Below are positions 1 through 5,271 of a DNA stretch of 5,409 bases, one piece after another (positions within the stretch are counted from its first letter, which is position 1; each line of letters starts with the position of its first letter). The notes beneath the pieces are model-generated. The model was given only the letters and a program-made list of their open reading frames with translations, was not told where the DNA came from and searched no databases. This DNA is from Deltaproteobacteria bacterium. GTDB taxonomy: Bacteria > Desulfobacterota > Dissulfuribacteria > Dissulfuribacterales > QOAL01. The position numbers were made by a program, and so were the translations under genes. The stretch covers positions 1-5,409 of the forward strand of contig JALWJV010000142.1 of the NCBI GenBank assembly GCA_026996955.1, in the 5' to 3' direction.

Positions 1-383
1 CTCACAAACGTCATATTGACTGGTTCAGACAGGCAGAAAATGACCTGGAGTGGGCCAGGCACTCCATGAAAGGAGAATTTTTCTCGCAGGTCTGTTTTAT
101 ATGCCAGCAGTGTGCAGAAAAGGCCCTCAAGGCCTTTTGCCTTGGAAAGGGCTACGACTCAATAAGAACCCATTCTCTTTTTCAGATAATCAAGGCACTT
201 GGAGAAAATGGTGAACTGGAAAAGTGCGCAAGAGAACTTGATATCTATTACATATCGGCCCGATATCCCGATGCCCTGCCGGCAGGCGCTCCCTTTGAGC
301 TGATCTCAAAAGAGCAGGCAGAACGTGCACTCAAGTCAGCAGAAACGGTGATAGATATCATCAGAAAACGTATCACCTCATGA
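1..383 (+). CDS. HEPN-domain protein, 5' end outside the window
   Basis: The reading frame is open from the left edge (first full codon at 3) to TGA at 381-383, so the gene starts upstream; the ATG at 66 lies inside the domain and is not the true start. The visible part begins HKRHIDWFRQAENDLEWA, the typical HEPN first helix (W, A and DL positions). It continues with a CF-x-CQQCAEKALKA helix, THSL before the third helix, and the YYISARYPDALP turn typical of Pfam HEPN (PF05168) rather than DUF86/HepT. HEPN proteins form four-helix bundles, usually dimers. They often pair with a minimal nucleotidyltransferase, and many are RNases using R-x4-6-H. I do not see that motif in the visible part, so nuclease activity is unproven. 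The gene overlaps the nucleotidyltransferase gene by ATGA, so the two are translationally coupled. The family call is firm; a toxin role is inferred from context. Confidence 0.88.
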   Translation, partial: HKRHIDWFRQAENDLEWARHSMKGEFFSQVCFICQQCAEKALKAFCLGKGYDSIRTHSLFQIIKALGENGELEKCARELDIYYISARYPDALPAGAPFELISKEQAERALKSAETVIDIIRKRITS

Positions 384-736
384 ACTCAGAAGAAATACTG
401 GTAAAAACCCGGCCTGCCACGTCTGTAATTGATTTTTCACGTGATGAGCTCATTGAGCTCCTGCGCAAAAAACTCAAACATCACGACCTCATCAATGCCT
501 GGTTAACAGGCTCATGCGCCACAGGCAACGCAGGCCCGTGGTCTGATATTGATGTCGTCATAATAAAGGAAACAGACCTGCCATTTCCTGAACGATGCCG
601 CGAATTTCAGGACCTTCTGGAATTTGGAATACCGGTTGATGTGTTTGTATATACGCCGGAAGAAGCATCTGCCATGAACGCATCCCCTACCCCCTTCTGG
701 AATATGTTCAAACAGCAGCAGTTAAAAATATTGTAA
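380..736 (+). CDS. Minimal nucleotidyltransferase (MNT), partner of the HEPN protein
   Basis: This 118-residue protein is a stand-alone polymerase-beta-type nucleotidyltransferase domain. Residues 44-58 (GS, ten residues, then DID) match the GSX10DXD signature of MntA-type enzymes exactly. The third metal-binding acid is probably D87 in IPVDVFVY. All three carboxylates and the glycine-serine loop are present, so it should be catalytically competent. In studied HEPN/MNT modules the MNT protein is the antitoxin and transfers AMP to the HEPN partner; that this enzyme does so is inference. Residues 17-33 (VIDFSRDELIELLRKKL) are a helical lead-in usual for the family. The start codon overlaps the HEPN stop (ATGA) and I see no good ribosome site in front, consistent with translation by re-initiation. 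The length is normal for MNT proteins and the gene looks intact. Confidence 0.9.
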   Translation: MNSEEILVKTRPATSVIDFSRDELIELLRKKLKHHDLINAWLTGSCATGNAGPWSDIDVVIIKETDLPFPERCREFQDLLEFGIPVDVFVYTPEEASAMNASPTPFWNMFKQQQLKIL

Positions 737-739
737 CAT

Positions 740-856
740 CCTGGATTGCCGTATTCACTGCATCTCCTTTGGCCGAGGCATTTCCATATAGCCTGACTAT
801 TATGGAAATGCCTCTTTCGCGGATCTGCAGCAAATTCGACAATCGCTCAATCCAGG
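740..856. repeat. Nested inverted-repeat element filling the gap between convergent genes
   Basis: The outer arms CCTGGATTG (740-748) and CAATCCAGG (848-856) are perfect 9-bp inverted repeats. The inner arms at 775-788 and 801-814 (GAGGCATTTCCATA and its complement) are perfect over 14 bp around a 12-nt loop. The sequence between outer and inner arms also pairs partly, so the whole 117 bp could fold into one long imperfect hairpin. It starts 3 nt after the MNT stop and ends 2 nt before the stop of the opposing gene. It could be a small non-autonomous mobile or REP-like element, or a bidirectional transcription barrier. I see no target-site duplication. Confidence 0.6.
775..814 (+). terminator. 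Strong hairpin after the HEPN/MNT pair, possible terminator
   Basis: A perfect 14-bp stem with a 12-nt loop lies 38 nt after the MNT stop. The following sequence has only a three-T run before CGCGG, so it is not a textbook intrinsic terminator on the plus strand, and the minus strand has no T-tract either. Because it lies between convergent genes, a transcription-ending or RNA-stabilising role in both directions is plausible. It is also the core of the 740-856 repeat. Confidence 0.45.
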
Positions 857-858
857 TT

Positions 859-1419
859 TCATATATTTTTTGAAGATGTGCCGGATGGCCTGGTGGATTT
901 CTGGATCACAATAATAGTGATAAAGACTGATACTATTATTATCAATATTATCCATACGTACTGCTCTACATACCCACCTATAATGCCTGTCAGGAACATC
1001 ATTACGCCCACCAGAGCAAACCCCAGGCTTACCCGGTATCCATCAAGAAATGTGGACAGCCCCAAGGTTATAAGGAGTACCAGCCCGGTATTTTCATAGT
1101 TGAGACGCCCGGTATTTAACAGGATGAATATACCACCCACTGCAACCATCGTGGCTGCCCAGTGAACTATCTGTTTGGTCAGTATATCCCTTACAGCTAG
1201 TCCATTACGCATGGACTTGACCCAGCCTATAACAAAGGCCGTGGCTGCCAGAATCAGAGTCATTACTCCCCAGTACCGATAGCTGTCAAGAGGCCTGAAC
1301 TCTGTAATACCTATGCCTAAAACGGAAAGCAGCATTACCAGAAACAGAACAATGCTTTCCATCTGCCAGTAATATTTATCAGTCCTGGCTTTGTTGTTTT
1401 TCACGTTCTCAATATCCAT
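859..1419 (-). CDS. Six-helix integral membrane protein of unknown function
   Basis: I do not recognise the family with confidence. The 186-residue protein has a charged 20-residue N-terminus, then about six hydrophobic segments (roughly 22-40, 49-67, 84-101, 110-127, 130-149, 152-172) and a short polar Ser/Thr/Lys-rich tail. No enzymatic motif is visible. The hydrophobic segments sit in pairs, and the stretch around 121-133 (STFLDGYRVSLG) resembles the FMDAYASFGLAY stretch of the HdeD-like protein encoded just upstream. It may therefore be a diverged member of the same fold; this is inference from similarity seen by eye. It is the last gene of a three-gene minus-strand operon. Its ATG is 2 nt after the upstream stop with only a weak AAGG ribosome site, so it is probably translationally coupled to the HdeD-like gene. 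An inner-membrane location is expected. Confidence 0.8.
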   Translation of the reverse strand: MDIENVKNNKARTDKYYWQMESIVLFLVMLLSVLGIGITEFRPLDSYRYWGVMTLILAATAFVIGWVKSMRNGLAVRDILTKQIVHWAATMVAVGGIFILLNTGRLNYENTGLVLLITLGLSTFLDGYRVSLGFALVGVMMFLTGIIGGYVEQYVWIILIIIVSVFITIIVIQKSTRPSGTSSKNI

Positions 1420-1421
1420 GA

Positions 1422-1985
1422 CTATGCCTTATCCAGTATCTCTTCCTCAGCTTTTTTCATTTTCATGCCAAGCATTAGCAGGGTAATACCATCAAGCAGA
1501 AGACTTATCCCTATATATATTCCAAGAAATATGGCAGAAGTTGCTGGCCACCCCACAAGAAGCAGCATGGCCAAGGTGACCGAAAGCAGCCCGTTGATAA
1601 AGAGCCACCCCCAACCTGGTTCTGGATGACGTACGTAAGCCAGTCCAAAACTGGCATAGGCGTCCATAAACAGATAAAGAGTGACTACCAATGTAAAGGC
1701 AGCTACACCGGCTCCCGGATGTATCAGGATCAAGGCACCAGCAGTAATTAGGATAAGTGGCTTGAGCCAGCCCACGAATGAACGGGTATGGTACTGGTAA
1801 CTGTAATAGCCAAAGAACACGCCTCCTACTATCATCACGCATCCCATGAACACGAGAATACTGAAAGATATTAGATTTGGAGCTAGGATGCCTATCAAAC
1901 CAAGCGCAACCAGCAGACCTGCAGCCACCAGTATTGATTTTTCAAATGTTTTAATAAAATCCTGTTGAGTCTCTCTTCTTTCCAT
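1422..1985 (-). CDS. HdeD/DUF308 family membrane protein
   Basis: Taking the ATG whose complement is at 1983-1985, the product has 187 residues with six membrane segments near 17-34, 38-62, 73-90, 93-112, 125-143 and 150-173. Residues 145-170, beginning GWPATSAIFLGIYIGISLL and followed by LDG, are the conserved end of HdeD-type proteins (COG3247, DUF308). The short hydrophilic ends and the ILIHPG turn (87-91) also fit. E. coli HdeD is an inner-membrane protein linked to acid resistance at high cell density; its biochemical action is not established and may differ here. The ATG is preceded by an AGGAGGAGG ribosome site (complement of about 1995-2004) at good spacing. A longer version beginning at TTG (2021) would add 12 residues but has no comparable site. 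The gene is second in the operon, 32 nt after the coiled-coil gene and 2 nt before the next membrane gene. Confidence 0.88.
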   Translation of the reverse strand: MERRETQQDFIKTFEKSILVAAGLLVALGLIGILAPNLISFSILVFMGCVMIVGGVFFGYYSYQYHTRSFVGWLKPLILITAGALILIHPGAGVAAFTLVVTLYLFMDAYASFGLAYVRHPEPGWGWLFINGLLSVTLAMLLLVGWPATSAIFLGIYIGISLLLDGITLLMLGMKMKKAEEEILDKA

Positions 1986-2017
1986 GAAATTAAGTCCTCC
2001 TCCTATTTTTTTCCGAA

Positions 2018-2665
2018 TCAAGATTTATTTTTCAGATTCTTAAGCCAGCGATTTACCTTTTCGTCACTGTGATGCAGTAATTTTTCAAGAAGTTCCCTGG
2101 CCTTTATCTCAAATTCTTCAATATCCGTTCTTGCCTTTTCCGCACTTTTTTCAAGTTCGGCAATGACATCCTTATTGAGCTTCCGGGCATTCTTTTCTGC
2201 AAATTCCTTTATTGCCCCCTCGACCTGTGAGAGCCTGGCCTTCTCCATATCGATTTTTTCAACAAGATCCTGATAAGCCTTTTCCATTTCGGATTTTACC
2301 TGATCTTCTACCTTATCAATATCCCCAGCAGCTTCAATAGCGGCGTCAAATTTCTTTCTGGTCCTATCCGCTAAAATTTGTGCCCCTTCAAGGGCATCAC
2401 TGGCTATGGCTCTGGTAGTATCTAATATCGAACCAGCAAATTTGGTAAGGGCATGTCCTATCTTCTGTTCGCTAATGACAGCGCCTTCCTTAATGTCGTC
2501 AAGTGTTTCCAGAGTAAGTGATTTGATGGAGGATTTTGCATCTTCAAGTTTTATAATGGCCTGCTCAAGATCCTTTTTAAGAAAAGAGGTTAACTCGTCC
2601 TCAGTATCTTTTCCACTGGAAATGATTTTTTTTATCTCTTCAACTATCTGGTCTTTTGTTAACAT
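2018..2665 (-). CDS. All-helical, coiled-coil-rich cytoplasmic protein of unknown function
   Basis: The 215-residue protein has no signal peptide, no membrane segment, no cysteine and a single tryptophan (W207). It is very rich in K, E, D and A, with heptad-like spacing over most of its length (about 5-45 and 115-200). A middle stretch at about 65-112 is less charged and more Ala/Thr/Ile-rich, so it may form an amphipathic helix able to bind a membrane or hydrophobic surface. The overall look resembles phasins, apolipoprotein-like or LEA-like stress proteins, but I do not recognise a specific family. The start is well supported: GGGAGG lies 5 nt before the ATG (complement of about 2671-2676). 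It is the first gene of the minus-strand operon, ahead of the HdeD-like protein, so a role in envelope stress or as a partner of the membrane proteins is a reasonable inference. Confidence 0.8.
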   Translation of the reverse strand: MLTKDQIVEEIKKIISSGKDTEDELTSFLKKDLEQAIIKLEDAKSSIKSLTLETLDDIKEGAVISEQKIGHALTKFAGSILDTTRAIASDALEGAQILADRTRKKFDAAIEAAGDIDKVEDQVKSEMEKAYQDLVEKIDMEKARLSQVEGAIKEFAEKNARKLNKDVIAELEKSAEKARTDIEEFEIKARELLEKLLHHSDEKVNRWLKNLKNKS

Positions 2666-2935
2666 GATTGCCTCCCGGAATTATATTCCTATGCCAAAAA
2701 ATCTTTCTCTTGTAATAAAACTAAATCTTTTTTTCCAAATGGGAAGGGGTGGCATCACTCTAGATTTGGGGATAGGCGAAATATTTTTACTCCTTGCAAA
2801 CCACCTATTCATACTTACTGTAAATTAAAAAGGATAAGAAATTATTATCATTAGTTCCTCCTGCTGGTAGCACCCAGAATCATAATTCAAACGGTCAACT
2901 ACCCATGAGGAAACAGTAAAAAGGAGGTAATCAAG
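2666..2935. other. Divergent intergenic region between the minus-strand operon and the flavodoxin gene
   Basis: This 270-bp AT-rich stretch must hold the promoters for both directions. It has long T and A runs (for example 2728-2735) and no convincing ORF; a plus-strand open frame through it is the shadow of the coiled-coil gene running on. I could not find a pair of -35/-10 boxes good enough to name in either direction. The two ribosome sites at its edges are clear. Confidence 0.6.
2921..2928 (+). promoter_or_regulatory. Strong ribosome binding site of the flavodoxin gene
   Basis: AAGGAGGT is a near-perfect anti-16S match, 7 nt before the ATG at 2936. It fixes the start and suggests high translation. 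Confidence 0.85.
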
Positions 2936-3424
2936 ATGAAAAATTTGGTGGTCTATTCTTCAAAAACAGGCAACACCGAAAAACTCGCAAAAGCTCTTTA
3001 TGATTTTCTGCCTGGTGAAAAAGAAATCTACCCGGTTACAGAAGCACCTGATCCCAATGATTATACTTTTGTAGCAATCGGTTTCTGGGTAAAAAATGGT
3101 GAGCCGGACCCTGACACCCAGGCATATTTAAAGAAAATACAAGAGGACCATGAGGTATTTTTGTTTGCCACACATGGCGCGAAGACTGATTCTGAGGAAG
3201 CCAAAAAGGCAATGAAAAAGGCAGAAGAGCTTGGGAAAAAGGGACGTATAGTTGGAATGTTCCATTGCCTTGGTGAGGTTCCACAGGATGTTATAGAGCA
3301 GGCACGCAATATGTCACCTCCCCCTGCCTGGCTTGCAGAGGCTGAGGGAGCTAAGGGTCACCCTGACAGCAAGGATATAGAAGAGATGCTTCATTTAATG
3401 GAGAGTATTGATCTGCCTCTTTAA
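2936..3424 (+). CDS. Flavodoxin-family protein (FMN-binding electron carrier)
   Basis: The 162-residue protein begins with a beta strand (NLVVYSS) followed by the FMN-phosphate loop SSKTGNT at residues 8-14, the classic flavodoxin signature. Further family positions are GFWVKNGEPD (49-58, an FMN-contact loop), FATHGA (77-82), MFHCLGEVP (108-116) and GHPDSKD (141-147) near the end. This pattern fits the subgroup of flavodoxin-domain proteins with a GFWV loop (Pfam Flavodoxin_3 type) that includes the bilirubin-reduction accessory protein BilS, rather than classical NifF/FldA flavodoxins. I see no neighbouring reductase to suggest a partner. It should be a soluble one- or two-electron carrier or FMN-dependent redox protein. 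It is transcribed alone, with a strong ribosome site and a hairpin after the stop. The family call is firm and the redox partner is unknown. Confidence 0.88.
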   Translation: MKNLVVYSSKTGNTEKLAKALYDFLPGEKEIYPVTEAPDPNDYTFVAIGFWVKNGEPDPDTQAYLKKIQEDHEVFLFATHGAKTDSEEAKKAMKKAEELGKKGRIVGMFHCLGEVPQDVIEQARNMSPPPAWLAEAEGAKGHPDSKDIEEMLHLMESIDLPL

Positions 3425-3449
3425 GTAGTGATACCTGTTCGCTGTGGCT

Positions 3450-3496
3450 GCATGGTCTTGTTTACGCCAATGTAAGCTGAAAAAACAAGACCATGC
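3450..3496 (+). terminator. Perfect 14-bp hairpin after the flavodoxin gene, possible terminator
   Basis: GCATGGTCTTGTTT (3450-3463) pairs perfectly with 3483-3496 around a 19-nt loop, beginning 26 nt after the flavodoxin stop codon. No T-tract follows (GCGTTACCTT), so it is either a non-canonical terminator or a 3'-end stabiliser of the flavodoxin message. Confidence 0.5.
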
Positions 3497-3516
3497 GCGT
3501 TACCTTAAAATACTGG

Positions 3517-3531
3517 GCAATTACAAATTGC
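3517..3531. repeat. Short palindrome upstream of the phosphoribosyltransferase gene
   Basis: GCAATT-ACA-AATTGC is a perfect 6-bp inverted repeat with a 3-nt centre, about 100 nt before the next start codon. Its size and position would suit a small operator, but a single AT-rich palindrome this short can occur by chance. Confidence 0.25.
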
Positions 3532-3632
3532 ATTCCCGCTCAAATTAATAGCAGTAAACTTTCTTCCTGGAAGGGGTAACTATTACATTACATCCAGATG
3601 AACCCTGTCTCTAATAAAGGGGAAAATGTCTC

Positions 3633-4319
3633 ATGGCATATAAAATTTACGAAGTGCCTGAGATGCGCGAAAGGTTGGGTGTTTTCAGGGACAGAAAACA
3701 TGCAGGACAGGTCCTTGCCGCCATGCTTAACCATTGTCAGGACAGTAACGCCATTATTCTGGGCATACCCTCTGGCGGTATCCCTGTTGCTGTAGAGATT
3801 GCCCATACGCTGAATCTTCCCCTTGACGTGGCTGTAGTAAGCAAGATCCTGCTACCCTGGAATACAGAAGCCGGATTTGGGGCCGTAGCATTTGATGGAA
3901 CTGTTTGGATAAACAGGGATTATGTCAACTATTACAGGATGGGTGAGGCCGCGGTGAAACAACAGACCCATGCTGCCATTGAAAAGGTAAAAAGGCGGAT
4001 TAAGCTGTTTCGGGATGATAGGCCCTGGCCTGATTTTTCCAAAAAGACAGTCATCCTCGTGGATGACGGAATTGCAGCCGGCTCCACTATTCGGGTAGCA
4101 ATAAAAGCGCTTAATAACACCAGAGCACGAAAAATAGTTGTGGCCGTGCCAACGGCCCATCTGGAATCACTAGATTCCCTCACGGACCAGGTGGATTCCG
4201 TGTACTGTCCCAACATCAGAAGTGGCAGCCAGTTTGCCGTGGCAGCCGCATATTTGAAATGGGATGATGTTGATGAAACGGAAGCCAAGAGGATGCTTGA
4301 CGCCTTTTCTAAGACATAG
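3633..4319 (+). CDS. Predicted phosphoribosyltransferase, COG1926 type
   Basis: The 228-residue protein is a type I phosphoribosyltransferase. The PRPP-binding loop is at residues 140-153 (VILVDDGIAAGSTI), with the two acidic residues D144 and D145 and the following G/T positions intact. GIPSGGIPVA (44-53) matches the family's second conserved loop. The KILLPWNTEAGFGAVAFDG stretch (71-89) and FAVAAAYLKWDDVD (201-214) are characteristic of the COG1926 group, which differs from the classical purine and pyrimidine salvage enzymes. The acceptor substrate of this group is not settled, so no gene name is given. The length is full. The ATG has AAGGGG (3617-3622) about 10 nt upstream; no better start exists. 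It stands alone between the flavodoxin gene and a degraded region, with no operon partner to reveal a pathway. It should be cytoplasmic. Confidence 0.88.
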   Translation: MAYKIYEVPEMRERLGVFRDRKHAGQVLAAMLNHCQDSNAIILGIPSGGIPVAVEIAHTLNLPLDVAVVSKILLPWNTEAGFGAVAFDGTVWINRDYVNYYRMGEAAVKQQTHAAIEKVKRRIKLFRDDRPWPDFSKKTVILVDDGIAAGSTIRVAIKALNNTRARKIVVAVPTAHLESLDSLTDQVDSVYCPNIRSGSQFAVAAAYLKWDDVDETEAKRMLDAFSKT

Positions 4320-4365
4320 AGTAGCACCACCTTTCAAGAATACCAACACAACCCAAAAGAACATT

Positions 4366-4488
4366 CTAAAACACGGCATAGTGACGGGTTTAAACTGGCA
4401 GAAAAGATCTAGAGTGGGCAGGCACTCGAGAGAAAGGGAGGATTTTATTTGCAGGTTTATTTTATATACCGGCATTGCGCTGAAGGAG
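4366..4488 (+). pseudogene. Decayed copy of the 5' part of the HEPN gene
   Basis: This stretch aligns along its length with positions 1-123, the visible beginning of the intact HEPN gene. By eye about three quarters of aligned bases match, with four single-base indels that cancel out. Landmarks shared by both copies include GGCAGAAAA, GAGTGGGC, AGGCACTC and TTTTATAT. In the HEPN frame an in-frame TAG at 4410-4412 interrupts the remnant; beyond it the frame gives LQVYFIYRHCAEGEE, matching SQVCFICQQCAEKAL of the intact protein. Similarity stops near 4488, before the remaining two thirds of the domain. Similarity reaches the first base of the window, so the two copies may match further upstream. 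A longer open frame from 4264 to 4623 crosses the region in another phase, but it begins inside the phosphoribosyltransferase gene and shows no family features. Confidence 0.75.
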
Positions 4489-4690
4489 AAGAACTATCAC
4501 CAGAAGTACATGACATCTGGAATGAACATCTTCTTCATTGGAATTGAATTCAGTTCAAAAGACAAGAACATTTCCAATTTTACCTGGGACAGAAGACATG
4601 AAAAAATTAGTTGGTTAACATAATAAATGAAAAAATTTAGTTAGCCTCTTAAAGTTATTTGTGCCACATACCGACCAGTATCAAAAACAC
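4489..4690. other. AT-rich stretch without a recognisable gene
   Basis: No intact gene or ribosome site with a sensible ORF is visible between the HEPN remnant and the ribosome site of the next gene. It contains an imperfect direct repeat, ATGAAAAAATTAGTT at 4598-4612 and ATGAAAAAATTTAGTT at 4627-4642, each opening a frame that closes within a few codons. The promoter for the exported protein gene presumably lies here, but I cannot assign boxes. Confidence 0.5.
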
Positions 4691-4697
4691 AGGAGGT
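4691..4697 (+). promoter_or_regulatory. Ribosome binding site that decides a GTG start
   Basis: AGGAGGT lies 8 nt before the GTG at 4706. No in-frame ATG follows before the signal peptide, so this site supports the GTG as the true start of the exported-protein gene. Confidence 0.8.
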
Positions 4698-4705
4698 AAC
4701 TTTAC

Positions 4706-5206
4706 GTGATTGGAATCAGGAAAGTATTCTTTACAGGCAAAGCGTATGTGGCAGCAATAGTGGTGGTTGTGCTGTTTGTGTTTGCGGGTAGTTGCCAGGC
4801 TGGCAGCGGCTGGCAGCAATCATCTCACGGTTTTTCGCAGTGGGTTCAGAAGGCCCATGCCAGCCATCCCGACCTTGCGGCAAAGGTAGATGGCATAGTT
4901 GCAAGCCTGAATGCACTTCATGATGAGATAAAGGCAGCGTGTTGCAAAAGGTGTAACAACTTGGCAGGCACCTTGAAAAATGCAAGGGTCGAAGCAGAAC
5001 AGCTATATAATTCACTTGGTGGCAAAGTTCCCTATAACACCAAGGACAGGGCAGGGGCCATTTTCAAATCCTTTAACAATTTTGAACAGCGTATTAAGTG
5101 GCGGGTGCCTCAGAATGCTCAGGGACAGGAGTGGTACAAACGCTGGGGTGAAATCAAGGATCAATTTAACTCCCTAAAATCAGATGTAATGGCAGTTCTT
5201 CAGTAA
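4706..5206 (+). CDS. Small exported helical protein with a CCxxC motif, unknown function
   Basis: The gene starts at GTG and encodes 166 residues. Residues 1-32 form a signal peptide: basic start (R5, K6, K12), hydrophobic core at about 13-27 (AYVAAIVVVVLFVFA), and probable cleavage after CQA (30-32). FAGSC around C30 is a poor lipobox because position -3 is Ala, so a lipoprotein is possible but less likely. The mature part is about 134 residues, helical and rich in A, K, N and Q. C79, C80 and C83 form a CCKRC cluster; no histidine follows, so it is not a cytochrome c haem site. Aromatic residues cluster late (F120, F123, F126, W132, W143, Y144, W147). I do not recognise the family. A periplasmic or envelope role is expected. 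The triple cysteine could bind metal or form disulfides; that is speculation. The neighbours give no functional clue. Confidence 0.78.
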   Translation: MIGIRKVFFTGKAYVAAIVVVVLFVFAGSCQAGSGWQQSSHGFSQWVQKAHASHPDLAAKVDGIVASLNALHDEIKAACCKRCNNLAGTLKNARVEAEQLYNSLGGKVPYNTKDRAGAIFKSFNNFEQRIKWRVPQNAQGQEWYKRWGEIKDQFNSLKSDVMAVLQ

Positions 5207-5231
5207 TTAGTAATTCTTCGTTAACTTCACA

Positions 5232-5271
5232 TAGCCAGGCAGGGATTGGTGTCCTTAATCATGCCTGGCTA
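5232..5271 (+). terminator. Hairpin after the exported-protein gene, possible terminator
   Basis: TAGCCAGGCA (5232-5241) pairs perfectly with TGCCTGGCTA (5262-5271). An inner GATT/AATC pairing (5244-5247 with 5257-5260) extends the stem across a small bulge, leaving a 9-nt loop. It begins 26 nt after the stop codon. No T-tract follows (AGGCTATCCCC), so the terminator call is tentative. Confidence 0.5.

Noticed and set aside
2682..2687. TATAAT-like box on the minus strand just before the coiled-coil gene
   Set aside because: It lies only a few nt from the ribosome site, so the transcript would start at or after that site, and no acceptable -35 box is at the right distance.
2690..2760. TGGCA-type boxes suggesting sigma-54 promoters
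   Set aside because: The GC dinucleotide expected near -12 is missing at the correct spacing on both strands.
2406..2828. 140-residue plus-strand open frame over the start of the coiled-coil gene and the intergenic region
   Set aside because: Mostly the antisense shadow of the well-supported minus-strand coiled-coil gene; no ribosome site and no domain.
3932..4330. 132-residue minus-strand open frame
   Set aside because: Antisense to the phosphoribosyltransferase gene, whose family motifs are intact, and without a supporting ribosome site.
4264..4623. 119-residue plus-strand open frame overlapping the end of the phosphoribosyltransferase gene
   Set aside because: It begins inside the upstream gene with no ribosome site, has a basic low-order composition and crosses the HEPN remnant in a different phase from the HEPN-like reading.
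4733..4795. Lipoprotein signal at C30 of the exported protein
   Set aside because: The residues before the cysteine (A-G-S) do not fit a normal lipobox; type I cleavage after A32 is more likely, though not certain.
4940..4956. Cytochrome c haem-binding site in the CCxxC cluster
   Set aside because: The residue after the last cysteine is Asn, not His, so the CXXCH haem motif is absent.
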